The notes beneath the pieces were generated by a model that saw only the letters and a list, made by a program, of their open reading frames with translations, searched no databases and was not told where the DNA came from. Below, in pieces: positions 8,808-17,410 of a stretch of 64,000 nucleotides of DNA (position 1 is the stretch's first letter; the number at the start of each line of letters is the position of its first letter). The stretch is from Solirubrobacter ginsenosidimutans (lineage in GTDB: Bacteria; Actinomycetota; Thermoleophilia; Solirubrobacterales; Solirubrobacteraceae). The DNA is taken from NCBI RefSeq assembly GCF_027587205.1, contig NZ_JAPDOD010000050.1, positions 1 through 64,000 on the forward strand. The letters are read 5' to 3'. The translations under genes and the position numbers were made by a program.

Positions 8808-9496
8808 GGACTATGAGCGTCCCCAACACGGCACTCCGCGGAAGCGTGCTGCTGGTCGACAACCAGGACCTGATCCACATCGGCCTGCGCGTCGTGCTCC
8901 AGCGCCAGGACTGGGTGACGCGCATCATCGGTGCGCGCCGCGGCGAGGACGCGGTGCTCCTGGCCGCGCGCCACGAGCCGCGGGTCGCGCTCGTCGACCT
9001 GTTCGTCGGCGAAGAGTTCGGAGCCGAGATCTGTGCGGCGATCCGCAGCGAGGCGCCCACGGTGCGGGTGCTGCTGACCTCGAGCGCTCGCTCGATCACC
9101 CAGCACGCCGCGCGCGTGGCGGGTGCGTGCGGGTTCGTGCCCAAGGACAGCACGGCCGCGGAGCTGGTCGACACGCTCCGCGCCGTCGCCGGCGGCGACG
9201 ACCCCTTCGTGTGGCGCCCCGAGGTGCGACGCGGGCAGCTCTCCGAGCGCCAGAGGCAGATCCTCGACCTGATGGCGGAAGGCGAGACCAACCGCACGAT
9301 CGCCGAGGCGCTCGGGCTGTCCGTCGACACCGTCAAGCACCACACGACGCTGATCTACCGCAAGCTCGACGTTCGCAACCGCGCGGCCGCCGTTCATCGC
9401 GGCCAGCGGCTCGGGCTCGTGCAACCCGCCATCCGTGTGCCTCAGCGCCACACGGAGGCCGCGGCGACGCCGCGGGAGCTGCAACGCGCTGCGTGA
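8804..9496 (+). CDS. NarL/LuxR-type response regulator, copy 1
   Basis: An N-terminal receiver domain (about 12-125) is followed by a LuxR-type helix-turn-helix (LSERQRQILDLMAEG...NRTIAEALGLSVDTVKHH). The receiver is atypical: the acidic pair reads VDNQD, the phosphoacceptor region reads VDLFVGEEFG without the usual Met-Pro, while TSS and the invariant Lys (FVPKD) are kept. Start is GTG 8804 (4-bp overlap with the previous gene) or ATG 8813 (AGGA just upstream, tight spacing). A near-identical paralogue at 50014-50682 precedes the carotenoid genes, and both end with an LQRAA-like tail. No kinase is adjacent. Confidence 0.92.
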   Translation: MRTMSVPNTALRGSVLLVDNQDLIHIGLRVVLQRQDWVTRIIGARRGEDAVLLAARHEPRVALVDLFVGEEFGAEICAAIRSEAPTVRVLLTSSARSITQHAARVAGACGFVPKDSTAAELVDTLRAVAGGDDPFVWRPEVRRGQLSERQRQILDLMAEGETNRTIAEALGLSVDTVKHHTTLIYRKLDVRNRAAAVHRGQRLGLVQPAIRVPQRHTEAAATPRELQRAA

Positions 9497-9512
9497 CCAG
9501 AAGGAGACCATC

Positions 9513-9782
9513 ATGACCGCTACATCCACCCAGGACCCCGAGAAGATCGTGGCCGGCATCCGCGACGGCCAGGAAGAGCTGTTGACGGCCGGGCGCACGA
9601 CGATGATCGAGGCGGCCGAAGCGTTGGAACAGACGCTCGGCATGTTCGCCGACGCCGACGACAAGCTCGCCGAGGCGACCGAGATCGACTGGATGACGCG
9701 TCTGCTTCACGCCCGCGCGTCGTTCACTCGCGACCTGCTCAGCGCGTCCAGCCGCTTCACCCGCGAACTGCTGACGCCGTAG
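9513..9782 (+). CDS. Small helical, phasin-like protein
   Basis: AAGGAGA (9501-9507) precedes ATG 9513. The 89-residue protein is all-helical in character, Ala/Leu/Glu-rich with heptad-like spacing (EAAEALEQTLGMFADADDK) and repeated TRxLL segments near the end, with no signal peptide. Short amphipathic helical proteins next to a PhaB-type reductase are typical of phasins, which coat polyhydroxyalkanoate granules. The assignment rests on context and composition, not on a diagnostic motif. Confidence 0.5.
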   Translation: MTATSTQDPEKIVAGIRDGQEELLTAGRTTMIEAAEALEQTLGMFADADDKLAEATEIDWMTRLLHARASFTRDLLSASSRFTRELLTP

Positions 9783-9787
9783 ACAGG

Positions 9788-10597
9788 ATGTCCGCTATCG
9801 AGATGCAGGACAGTGCCGCCCTCGAGCGCGACGACAGGCTCATCGGCCGCGTCGCGCTCGTGACGGGCGGCACGCGCGGGATCGGCGCGGCGATCAGCCG
9901 CGCGCTGGCAGCGCGCGGCGCGGTCGTCGCGGCCGGGTTCGGAAGCGACCGCGAGCGCGCCGCGCGCTTCGAGGCCGAGTCCGCGATCTCCGTGCATCAG
10001 GGCGACGTCGGCTCGCCGGAGGCGTGCCGGCGGACGGTTCAGGAGGTCATCGAGCGCTACGGCCGGCTCGACATCCTCGTCAACAACGCCGGCATCACCG
10101 CCGACCGAACCGCGCTGAAGATGAGCGATGACGACTGGCACCGGGTGCTCGCCGTCAATCTCTCGGGCGCCTTCTTCACCGCGCAAGCGGCGCTGGGGCA
10201 CATGATCGAGCGCGGCAGCGGTCGCATCGTGAACATCTCCTCGATCATCGGGCAGACCGGGAACATCGGCCAGGCGAACTACGCCGCGTCGAAGGCCGGC
10301 CTGCTCGGGCTCACGATGTCACTCGCCAAAGAGGCCGCCTTCGCGCTCAAGCGCCAGGACCGGCTGGAGCCCGACGGCCTCAACATCACCGTCAATGCGG
10401 TCGCGCCCGGGTTCATCGAGACCGACATGCTCGCGTCGGTGCCCGAGAAGGTGCTGGACGGCATCCGCTCGCAGGTGCCGCTCAGCCGGCTGGGCCGCGC
10501 GGACGAGATCGCGCGCGTCGTCGAGTTCCTCGCGGCTGACGCCTCGTCCTACATCACCGGCCAGGTCTGGGCCGTCAACGGCGGCATGGACATGTGA
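9788..10597 (+). CDS. Acetoacetyl-CoA reductase / 3-oxoacyl reductase (SDR, PhaB/FabG-like)
   Basis: This 269-residue classical SDR shows TGGTRGIG (26-33, NADP(H) binding), NNAG (99-102), catalytic Ser about 152, Tyr165 and Lys169 (YAASK). The GQTGNIGQANYAASKAG stretch is typical of PhaB and FabG. It would reduce acetoacetyl-CoA to 3-hydroxybutyryl-CoA or act in fatty-acid elongation. Compared with FabG there is an extra segment (FALKRQDRLEPDG) before ITVNAVAPGFIETDM. Close spacing (5 nt) to the phasin-like gene supports a storage-polymer role. Confidence 0.85.
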   Translation: MSAIEMQDSAALERDDRLIGRVALVTGGTRGIGAAISRALAARGAVVAAGFGSDRERAARFEAESAISVHQGDVGSPEACRRTVQEVIERYGRLDILVNNAGITADRTALKMSDDDWHRVLAVNLSGAFFTAQAALGHMIERGSGRIVNISSIIGQTGNIGQANYAASKAGLLGLTMSLAKEAAFALKRQDRLEPDGLNITVNAVAPGFIETDMLASVPEKVLDGIRSQVPLSRLGRADEIARVVEFLAADASSYITGQVWAVNGGMDM

Positions 10598-10604
10598 AGG
10601 TCCC

Positions 10605-10629
10605 GCCCGGGCGCCAATGGCGCCCGGGC
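10605..10629 (+). terminator. Terminator hairpin of the SDR-regulator-phasin-reductase operon
   Basis: Perfect 11-bp arms (10605-10615 and 10619-10629) with a 3-nt AAT loop start 8 nt after the reductase stop. There is no T-tract. Confidence 0.8.
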
Positions 10630-11322
10630 ACACCTCCCTCGCTAGGCGCGTGCGACCCGGCCGTGAGTCCACGTGGCGGCCGGCCTTCCCACCTCATTCG
10701 GCCCCAAGACACGTGGGAAGGTGAGCGAGCGTCGACTTTCGTGAGCACAGCGCGAGAAACTCGACGCTCGCGTCGCGAGCGCGAACCTGATCGAGCACAC
10801 GTTCAGACCGGTACACGCGCACGGTCGACCGCGGCGACCGGGACCCGGCGTGTGCGGGACACACTTTCCTTCTCCGTAGCCCGTAACTGTCGGTATCCCG
10901 GCACGGCGACCCGTGCCAACAGAGCCGAGCCGCGAGGCGGACGGCGGCAGCCCAGGGGCGGGTGGCTCGCCACTCCCCCCTCCCCCACCCGGCGCAGTTG
11001 ACGTTCGTCCCCCCAGGCGAATGAGCGTGGCCACGGCCCTTCACCCCGCGCCGGCAGCCGCGACGCTCAAGTGAGGCGGTCCACGACTGGGGTGGTGGTC
11101 GAGACTGACCGTCAAGGCTCCGGGCAAACGACCACCGGTCGCGAGGGGGGTGCTGCACAAACGTTCCCCCTGCGGGTACAAACGTGAAGCACCCCCATCA
11201 CCGCGCCACATCGAACAGCGCGAACCTGATCGAAACCCGCGCCGGAACCCTCAAACCCGTACGGTCGATCACTGCGACAGACACGGCGTGTGAGGGAGTT
11301 GACGTTCGTCCCCACGGCCCTC
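10630..11322. other. 693-nt intergenic region with degenerate repeats, no supported gene
   Basis: This lies between convergent genes. Open frames here have poor codon character and no ribosome-binding sites. It holds two exact repeats: a 17-mer (AGCGCGAACCTGATCGA at 10778-10794 and 11217-11233) and a 16-mer (GTTGACGTTCGTCCCC at 10997-11012 and 11298-11313). Both pairs are in the same order with GGCGTGTG between or near them, suggesting two degenerate copies of one unit. An octamer ACAAACGT occurs at 11157 and 11178 inside an inverted repeat (11146-11154 with 11188-11196). Confidence 0.6.
10725..10771. repeat. 11-bp perfect inverted repeat with 25-nt spacer
   Basis: GCGAGCGTCGA at 10725-10735 is the exact reverse complement of 10761-10771. 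It sits in the convergent intergenic region; function unknown. Confidence 0.6.
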
Positions 11323-13158
11323 TTAGAGGTTCAAGCGCGGGCGGTACAGCTCGAGCCACGCCTCGAGGTTGAGCGTCCACTCCAGCCCCTGGCGGTCGGC
11401 CGTCGAGACCACCGCCGCGGGGCGCGTGGCGCGTTCCAGCCACACGCGATCGACGAGGTCGGTCACGCCGTTCTCGCAGTAGTCGAGCACCTCGCGCCCC
11501 TGGCGCTGCAGCGCCGCGACGTAGTGCGGATCCTGGGTCGACGGGTACGGGCTCTTGACGCGCTCGACCACCGAGCGCGGGAGCACGTCGCGGGCGGCAC
11601 CGCGCAGCAGGCTCTTCTCGCGCCCGTCGTAGGTCTTCAGCGCCCACGGGGCGTTGTAGACGTACTCGACCAGCCGGTGGTCGCAGAACGGGACGCGCAC
11701 CTCGAGCCCGACCGCCATGCTCATGCGGTCCTTGCGGTCGAGCAGGTAGCGCAGGAAGCGGGTCAGGTGCAAGTAGCTCGAGATCCGCATCCGCCGCTCG
11801 AGCGCGTCCTCGCCGTCGAGGTGCTCGACCTCCGCCACCGCGGTCGCGTATGCGTCGCGGCGGTAGCCGGGAAGGTCGAGCGCCTCGGCGATCGCAGGAG
11901 CGAGGATCACGTCCGGCTTCATGCCGAACGCGTCCTTCGTCGCGAGCCAGGGGAACTCGTGCGCGCGCTGGATCGCCGGGTCGTGGAACTGCCGGTAGCC
12001 GCCGAAGAGCTCGTCGGCGGACTCGCCGGAGAGCGCGACCGTCGAGTGCTCGCGGATCGCCTTGCAGAGCAGGTACAGCGAGGCGTACATATCGCCGAGG
12101 CCGGTCGGGAGATCGTTGGCGGCGGTGACGCGCCGGCGCAGCTCGGGGTCCGACAGGGTCTCGTTGTCGAGCACGATGTCCTGGTGCTCGGCGCCGACGT
12201 GGCGGGCGACGTCGTGCACGTACGGCGTATCCGGCGTCCCGCGCAGCTCGTCCGGGTGGAAGTGCTCGGTCTGGCCGACGAAGTCGACCGCGAAGCTGCG
12301 CACGCGCTCGCCGTCCTCGCCGAGGAACCGGGCCGCCAGGGCCGTGACCGTGCTCGAGTCCAGCCCGCCGGAGAGCAGGACGCAGCGCGGCACGTCCGAG
12401 ATCAGCTGGCGGCGCACGATGTCGTCGAGCAGCCCGCGCACGTGCGCGACCGAACGCTCGCAGCCGCCCTCGTGCGGATGTGTGGCCAGCCGCCAGTAGC
12501 GACGCTCGCGGACACCGTCCGCGTCGACCGTGACGACCGTACCCGGCTGAAGATCGTGCATCCCCGCCCAGACGGCGTGCCCAGGGGTGCGCACGTGCGC
12601 GAAGAGCTCGCGCAGCCCGTCGGCGGAGACCTCACGGCGCGCCAGCGGGTTGGCCAGGATCGCCTTCGGCTCGGAGCCGAAGAGCACGCCGTCGACGGTG
12701 CGGTAGAAGTACAGCGGCTTGATCCCGAGGCGGTCGCGGACGAGCACGAGCTTGCGCGCGCCCGCATCCCAGATCGCGAACGCGAACATCCCGTTGAGCC
12801 GTTCCGCGAGGCCTTCGCCCCAGTGCTGGTAGGCGCGCAGGACGACCTCGGTGTCGCTCTCGGTCGTGAACCGCTGGCCGGCGGCCTCGAGCTCGGCGCG
12901 CAGCTCGCGGTAGTTGTAGACCTCGCCGCTGTAGACGAGCACGATCTCGCCGGCGGGCGTGGTGACCGACATCGGCTGGGCGCCGCCCTCGATGTCGATG
13001 ATCGCGAGCCGCCGGTGCCCGAGGGCAGCCTGCCCGTCGATCCAGATCCCGCACGCGTCGGGCCCGCGGCACGCCATCGTCTCGGTCATGGCCTCGACGA
13101 TCGGCCGCTCACTCGCGAGCTCGCGTTCGAAGGCGATCCATCCGGTGATTCCACACAT
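11323..13158 (-). CDS. asnB: Asparagine synthetase (glutamine-hydrolysing)
   Basis: The 611-residue protein begins MCGITGW, with Cys2 as the glutaminase nucleophile after Met removal, followed by class-II amidotransferase motifs (RGPDACG, YNYRELR, NGMFAFAIWD, RDRLGIKPLY). The synthetase half has the PP-loop SGGLDSS (263-269) and SGESADELFGGY. It makes asparagine from aspartate, glutamine and ATP; related proteins amidate secondary metabolites or wall peptides. GGAGGT sits about 6 nt upstream of the ATG. It stands alone, with no biosynthetic neighbours. Confidence 0.95.
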   Translation of the reverse strand: MCGITGWIAFERELASERPIVEAMTETMACRGPDACGIWIDGQAALGHRRLAIIDIEGGAQPMSVTTPAGEIVLVYSGEVYNYRELRAELEAAGQRFTTESDTEVVLRAYQHWGEGLAERLNGMFAFAIWDAGARKLVLVRDRLGIKPLYFYRTVDGVLFGSEPKAILANPLARREVSADGLRELFAHVRTPGHAVWAGMHDLQPGTVVTVDADGVRERRYWRLATHPHEGGCERSVAHVRGLLDDIVRRQLISDVPRCVLLSGGLDSSTVTALAARFLGEDGERVRSFAVDFVGQTEHFHPDELRGTPDTPYVHDVARHVGAEHQDIVLDNETLSDPELRRRVTAANDLPTGLGDMYASLYLLCKAIREHSTVALSGESADELFGGYRQFHDPAIQRAHEFPWLATKDAFGMKPDVILAPAIAEALDLPGYRRDAYATAVAEVEHLDGEDALERRMRISSYLHLTRFLRYLLDRKDRMSMAVGLEVRVPFCDHRLVEYVYNAPWALKTYDGREKSLLRGAARDVLPRSVVERVKSPYPSTQDPHYVAALQRQGREVLDYCENGVTDLVDRVWLERATRPAAVVSTADRQGLEWTLNLEAWLELYRPRLNL

Positions 13159-13423
13159 CTGCGCACCTCCGTGCGACGGGTCCCGCCCTCTCTGAAATCA
13201 CCATGACGCGCCCGCGGCGCGCGGACGCTGGCCAAAGGCCGGGAAGGGGACTGTCCCCCGCATCCGCCGGCGCCTGAAGGTGCTCGGACGGGTGCGCGTG
13301 CAGGCCCGCCGCCGCCTCGCGGTATCTACGTTCGAGTCGGACCCACCGAGCCGTTCCGGCGGTCAGCGCGTGCCGTCAATGCGGCCAGCGTCGAGCCCGG
13401 ACGGTGGCCCGCAAGCTGTGGCG

Positions 13424-14044
13424 ATGCCTGTACGCCCGTGGGCCGTCGCGACGGCCGCTGCCGCGTTGATGGTCGCTCATACTGCGACGGCGTCGGCCAC
13501 CGACCCCGTTGGAACCGACCCGACGCCGACGCCGACCCCGACCACAGTGCCGCCTGGTCTGCCGGAGCTCCCCGACGTCGCCGGTTCGGTCATCTACGTG
13601 GTCACGGTGACCACCACGGTCACCACGACGACCGTCACCGCGCCGATCACCGTCGTCGCCGCACCGATCACGACGACCGTCAACAACGCCACCAACAACA
13701 CGACGAACAACTCGACGAGCTCCACCACCCAGGCCCCGGCTCCGGCGCCAGGGGCCCAGACGGAGCGCAAGCGTGGCCGGATGGAGATCAACCTGCGCGG
13801 GTGCCAGAGCGGTGCCGCAGGCGACCGCTTCGCACGCATGCAGACGCAGGTGCGGCTGCCGCGCGGCACGCAGCTGATCGTGCGCGTCAACGGCCGCCAG
13901 GTCGGCGTGCTCGATCTCGGCGCCGGCAGCGACGCGACGGCGAAGCCTGTGCCGCTGCGGATCAGGGTGCAGCGCAACGGGATGCTGAGCATCTGGCGCC
14001 CGTCCGGTCGCGTGCTGACCTCCCAGGGCTGCAGCGCCCGCTGA
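13424..14044 (+). CDS. Small secreted Thr/Val/Asn-rich protein
   Basis: ATG 13424 (or in-frame GTG 13418) gives a signal peptide ending near TASA (about residue 25). Residues 25-110 are low complexity: Thr-Pro repeats, then VTTTVTTTTVTAP-type and TNNTTNNSTSS stretches that would form extended beta or stalk-like structure. The C-terminal 90 residues include a Cys pair (GCQSGAAG ... SQGCSAR) and beta-rich sequence. Function unknown; probably cell-surface. It lies 18 nt upstream of the ABC transporter ATPase and may share its transcript. Confidence 0.65.
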   Translation: MPVRPWAVATAAAALMVAHTATASATDPVGTDPTPTPTPTTVPPGLPELPDVAGSVIYVVTVTTTVTTTTVTAPITVVAAPITTTVNNATNNTTNNSTSSTTQAPAPAPGAQTERKRGRMEINLRGCQSGAAGDRFARMQTQVRLPRGTQLIVRVNGRQVGVLDLGAGSDATAKPVPLRIRVQRNGMLSIWRPSGRVLTSQGCSAR

Positions 14045-14062
14045 CGCGAAGGAACCAACCAA

Positions 14063-15046
14063 GTGGCCAGTACCCCGATGATCCTCGCCGAGGGTCTGCA
14101 GAAGTCCTTCGGCTCCGTGACCGCACTCGCCGGCATCGACGTGCGCGTCGAGAGCGGCACCGTGCTCGCGGTGCTCGGACGCAACGGCGCGGGCAAGACG
14201 ACGTTCGTCCGCATCGTCTCGACGCTGCTCGCGCCAGACAGTGGCATCGTGCGGATCGCCGGCGTCGACGCCGTCCGCGATGCCGCGACCGTCCGGTCGG
14301 TGATCGGCCTCGCCGGGCAGTTCGCCGCCGTCGACGAGATGCTCACCGGCCGCGAGAACCTCAAGCTCGTCGGCCGCTTGTACGGGCTGAACAAGCAGGA
14401 GGCGCGAGCACGCGCCGACGAGGTGCTCGAACGCCTGGGGCTCACCGACGCCGCCAGCCGTCTCGTCAAGACGTACTCGGGCGGCATGCGCCGCCGGCTC
14501 GACCTCGGGGCGAGCCTTACGGGGCGGCCTCCCGTGCTGCTGCTCGACGAGCCCAGCACCGGTCTGGACCCGCGCTCGCGCGCCGAGCTGTGGAGCTTGA
14601 TCGAGGACCTCGTGGGCGACGGCAGCACGCTGCTGCTGACCACGCAGTACCTCGAGGAGGCCGACCGGCTCGCCGATCGCGTCGCGGTCGTCGAGCGCGG
14701 GAAGATCATCGCCGAGGGGACGCCGCACGAGCTCAAGCGCCGGATCGGCGGCGACGTGCTCGAGGTGCGCCCGGCACGCCCCGGCGACCTCGAGCGTCTG
14801 GCGCGGCTGCTGCGCGGCCTCGGTCCGGGCGAGCCGCTCGCCGATGTCCGCGCGCAGCGCGTGACGCTGCCGGCGCCGGAGCGCGTTCCGACGCTGCTCG
14901 CCGCCGCACGGCGCATCGAAGAGGCGGAGATCCCGGTCGCTGACCTCGGCGTGCGCGGGCCTTCGCTCGACGACGTGTTCCTCACACTGACGGGCACAAA
15001 GCCGCTGCGCGCCGTGAGCGAGCCTGAGATGCGGGCGACGGCATGA
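14063..15046 (+). CDS. DrrA-type ABC exporter, ATP-binding protein
   Basis: GTG 14063 with AAGGA upstream. The 327-residue protein has Walker A GRNGAGKTT (39-47), signature YSGGMRRRLD (138-147), Walker B VLLLDEP (158-164) and the C-terminal extension found in daunorubicin-resistance ATPases. With the adjoining permease it should export a hydrophobic or lipid-like substrate across the plasma membrane. Its stop overlaps the permease start as ATGA. Confidence 0.95.
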   Translation: MASTPMILAEGLQKSFGSVTALAGIDVRVESGTVLAVLGRNGAGKTTFVRIVSTLLAPDSGIVRIAGVDAVRDAATVRSVIGLAGQFAAVDEMLTGRENLKLVGRLYGLNKQEARARADEVLERLGLTDAASRLVKTYSGGMRRRLDLGASLTGRPPVLLLDEPSTGLDPRSRAELWSLIEDLVGDGSTLLLTTQYLEEADRLADRVAVVERGKIIAEGTPHELKRRIGGDVLEVRPARPGDLERLARLLRGLGPGEPLADVRAQRVTLPAPERVPTLLAAARRIEEAEIPVADLGVRGPSLDDVFLTLTGTKPLRAVSEPEMRATA

Positions 15047-15852
15047 GCGAGAACTTCCCCGCCCCCCTGATCGTTCGCGCCCGGCCGACCGGCCCGCGCA
15101 CGTTCCTCTCCGACACCCTGCTGCTCACCGGGCGCAACGTGCGGCTCGCGCTGCGCACGCCACAGCTCCTCGCGCTCGCGTCGATCACACCGGCGATGTT
15201 CGTGCTGCTGTTCCGGTACGTCTTCGGCGGCTCGATCCACGTCCCCGGATACCCGAGCTATGTCGACTATCTGATCCCCGGGATCATCGTCCAGACGTCG
15301 CTGTTCGGCGGCTCGTCGTCGGCCGTCGGCGTCGCCGAGGACATGACCAAGGGCGTCACCGATCGCCTGCGCGCACTCCCGACGAGCCGCACCGCGATCC
15401 TCGCCGCGCGAACGCTCGCCGACCTGCTCCGCCTCGCCTACACGATCGCGCTGCTGATCGCGCTCGGATATCTCGTCGGCTTCCGGTTCGGCGGTACCCC
15501 GCTCGAGGTCGCCGCCGGGCTCACGATCACGCTGCTGTTCGGCTACGCGTGCTCGTGGCTGTTCACGCTGATCGGCCTCGTGGTGCGAGACGCCGAGAGC
15601 GCGACCATGGCCGGCTTTCTCGTCACGTTCCCGTTCGTCTTCGCGTCGTCGATCTTCACGGCGCCCGCGACGTTCCCGCACTGGCTCGAGACCTTCGCCG
15701 AGGCGCAGCCCGTGACGCACGTCACCGATGCGCTGCGCGGGCTGAGCGCCGGCACCGCGAGCCTGCACTCGGTCGAGTCCGCGCTGGCGTGGTCGCTCGG
15801 GATCGTGGTCGTGTCCGCCGTGCTGGCCACGTGGCGCTTCCGCCGACTCTGA
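15043..15852 (+). CDS. DrrB-type ABC-2 permease
   Basis: The 269-residue protein starts in a 4-bp ATGA overlap with the ATPase gene. It has about six hydrophobic segments, and the ABC-2 family context GYPSYVDYLIPGIIVQTS and GVTDRLRALPTSR, characteristic of DrrB/NodJ-like permeases. It forms the membrane half of the exporter. The substrate cannot be deduced; no polyketide or glycosylation genes are adjacent. Confidence 0.93.
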   Translation: MSENFPAPLIVRARPTGPRTFLSDTLLLTGRNVRLALRTPQLLALASITPAMFVLLFRYVFGGSIHVPGYPSYVDYLIPGIIVQTSLFGGSSSAVGVAEDMTKGVTDRLRALPTSRTAILAARTLADLLRLAYTIALLIALGYLVGFRFGGTPLEVAAGLTITLLFGYACSWLFTLIGLVVRDAESATMAGFLVTFPFVFASSIFTAPATFPHWLETFAEAQPVTHVTDALRGLSAGTASLHSVESALAWSLGIVVVSAVLATWRFRRL

Positions 15853-15888
15853 CTGCACCCATCCGTCCCTCGACCTCGAGAGGTCTGC

Positions 15889-16656
15889 ATGATCCATCGT
15901 TTCACGGGCCATCTACGCGGCAATGCCGTCGGCTACCTGGCCCTGTTCATCGCGCTCGGCGGCTCGTCCTACGCCGCCGTGCGCCTGACCCCCGGCAGCG
16001 TCAAGAGCGCCGCGATCGCCAAGCGCGCCGTCACGCACGCGAAGCTCGCACGCAACAGTGTCACGAGCGCCAACGTCGCCAAGGGCACGCTCACGCCCAG
16101 TGACTTCAAGGCCGGTACGTTCCTCCAGGGCCTCAAGGGCGACTCGGGGGATTCCGGCGGAGAAGGCTCCGACGGGCTCGACGGGCTCTCGGGCTTCAAG
16201 GGCGACGCGGGCGACGCGGGCCCGCAGGGACCGCAGGGGCCGGCCGGCAAGGACGGCAACGGCGCCATCGCGGCCAAGATCCGTCTCGGCAACACCGTCA
16301 CCGCCCCGCACGGGTCGTCGACGTCCGTCCCGCTGAGCGGCGGGAGCTGGACGCAGAGCGCCGGCCAGATCAACCTGCTCGCCGGCACGGTCACGCTCGC
16401 GGTGCCCTCGTCGTGCACGGGCTCGTTCGGCAACTCGCTCGTGATCTCGGTCGACGGCCAGGCGAACACGTTCGCCCTCGCGCCGATCGTCCCCGCGGGC
16501 ACCACGGTGACGATGCCGATCGTCGTCGGCACCATGTCCGAGACGGACGGCGACACGCAGCACACGATGACCGCCTCGTTCGCCAACTCGTGCACCAAGG
16601 GTGGCGAGGACTACGCGGTCAACGGCGCGAAGCTCGACGTCATCGCGTTCGGCTGA
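15889..16656 (+). CDS. Collagen-like secreted or membrane-associated protein
   Basis: The 255-residue protein starts with a hydrophobic N-terminus (GNAVGYLALFIALGGSSYAA) typical of Solirubrobacterales. A helical segment with repeating A-(I/K)-A/K-x-x-V/L pattern follows (about 45-75), then Gly-X-Y collagen-like repeats (about 85-125, including GPQGPQGPAGKDG). A C-terminal beta-rich globular domain holds two Cys (SSCTGSFG and NSCTKGGED). I infer a trimeric surface fibre. GAGAGG precedes the ATG. Confidence 0.85.
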   Translation: MIHRFTGHLRGNAVGYLALFIALGGSSYAAVRLTPGSVKSAAIAKRAVTHAKLARNSVTSANVAKGTLTPSDFKAGTFLQGLKGDSGDSGGEGSDGLDGLSGFKGDAGDAGPQGPQGPAGKDGNGAIAAKIRLGNTVTAPHGSSTSVPLSGGSWTQSAGQINLLAGTVTLAVPSSCTGSFGNSLVISVDGQANTFALAPIVPAGTTVTMPIVVGTMSETDGDTQHTMTASFANSCTKGGEDYAVNGAKLDVIAFG

Positions 16657-16684
16657 CCTGACTCAGACGCACCGCACGCAGCAC

Positions 16685-16713
16685 AACGGGCCGGCGCAGA
16701 GCGCCGGCCCGTT
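16685..16713 (+). terminator. Intrinsic terminator after the collagen-like gene
   Basis: Perfect 13-bp arms (16685-16697 and 16701-16713) with a 3-nt loop and TTT following the stem. It lies between convergent genes. Confidence 0.85.
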
Positions 16714-16734
16714 TGCGTGCGAGTGACGGCCGCG

Positions 16735-17001
16735 CTAGCAGCCGGGCAGCGTGACCGTCAGCGTCGGGAGCTCCAAGGGCGCGTTCTCCACGTGCACGCC
16801 CGGGCTGATGACCTTGCCGCCGATGATCACGGGGCCGATCACCACCACGACCCGGCCCATCCGCGGGGGCACGAACGTCAGCGTGCACGGAGAGCTCGCC
16901 GTGGTCACGGGAGCGGCAGCGTGCGCAGCGCCCGCGGGAGCGAGCACGGCGCCGGCGCCGATGGCCGCCGTCGCCAGCGCGCGTTTGAAGGTCCGACTCA
17001 C
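16735..17001 (-). CDS. Small secreted protein, third gene of tandem cluster
   Basis: GTG 17001 overlaps the upstream stop as GTGA, indicating translational coupling. The 88-residue product has a signal peptide (cleavage after AHA, about residue 28) and a hydrophobic mature part rich in Val/Ile/Gly ([24 protein letters not shown]) with two Cys (SSCTLTF and the C-terminal PGC-type end). Function unknown; probably exported, perhaps aggregating at the surface. Confidence 0.65.
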   Translation of the reverse strand: MSRTFKRALATAAIGAGAVLAPAGAAHAAAPVTTASSPCTLTFVPPRMGRVVVVIGPVIIGGKVISPGVHVENAPLELPTLTVTLPGC

Positions 17002-17297
17002 AGGACGATGACGACGTTGCCGGCGGACGTGACGACGACGCCGCCCGCCGCGCCCGTGATCACGGGTCCGGCAGCGGACGTGATCGAGGTCGCGGGTGCG
17101 ATCTGATTGACGCCGGAGCCGCAGACGATCGTGTCGTTGCCTCCGGTCTGGCCCTGCCCCTGATCGCCGATCGTGTTGTCGCAGATCGCCCCACCAGGTT
17201 CCTCCAGGAGCGCGGCGTCGGCCGCCGGCGCGCCCGCAGCGAGCGCGAGGGCGGCCGCGAGCGGCGCGAGCCGCAGCGTCCGGCGTGACAGCATCAT
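16998..17297 (-). CDS. Small secreted Cys-pair protein, tandem paralogue B
   Basis: The 99-residue protein starts MMLSRRT after a GAAAGGAA ribosome-binding site. The signal peptide ends near ADA (about residue 29). The mature part has two Cys spaced 20 residues apart with QGQTGGND between them, then a Gly/Ala/Val/Ile-rich tail ([20 protein letters not shown]). It is clearly paralogous to the product of 17411-17764. The size, export signal, Cys pair and Val/Gly-rich tail recall chaplins, but the chaplin consensus is absent. Confidence 0.75.
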   Translation of the reverse strand: MMLSRRTLRLAPLAAALALAAGAPAADAALLEEPGGAICDNTIGDQGQGQTGGNDTIVCGSGVNQIAPATSITSAAGPVITGAAGGVVVTSAGNVVIVL

Positions 17298-17301
17298 TTG
17301 G

Positions 17302-17316
17302 TTCCTTTCGTAGGAA
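17302..17316 (-). promoter_or_regulatory. Duplicated 5' UTR element (copy B)
   Basis: TTCCTTTCGTAGGAA occurs 5 nt before the start codon at 17297 and again at 17772-17786 before the paralogous start at 17764. The outer five bases are inverted repeats (TTCCT/AGGAA), so the ribosome-binding site (GAAAGGAA in mRNA) lies in a small potential hairpin. Confidence 0.6.
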
Positions 17317-17410
17317 GCGGTGCGGGTTCAATGCTCACCGCGCCCGGCGCCCACGGGCCCGGACGCCGGGACCGTGGCGGCCGGGCCGATGGACAGCGTG
17401 AGCTCCGGCG

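Noticed and set aside
10594..11001. Open frames in the 10.6-11.3 kb gap
   Set aside because: Codon composition and lack of start signals argue against coding; repeats explain the region better.
11290..13206. Long plus-strand open frame opposite asnB
   Set aside because: Antisense shadow of a full asparagine synthetase; Arg/Glu/His-rich with no domain.
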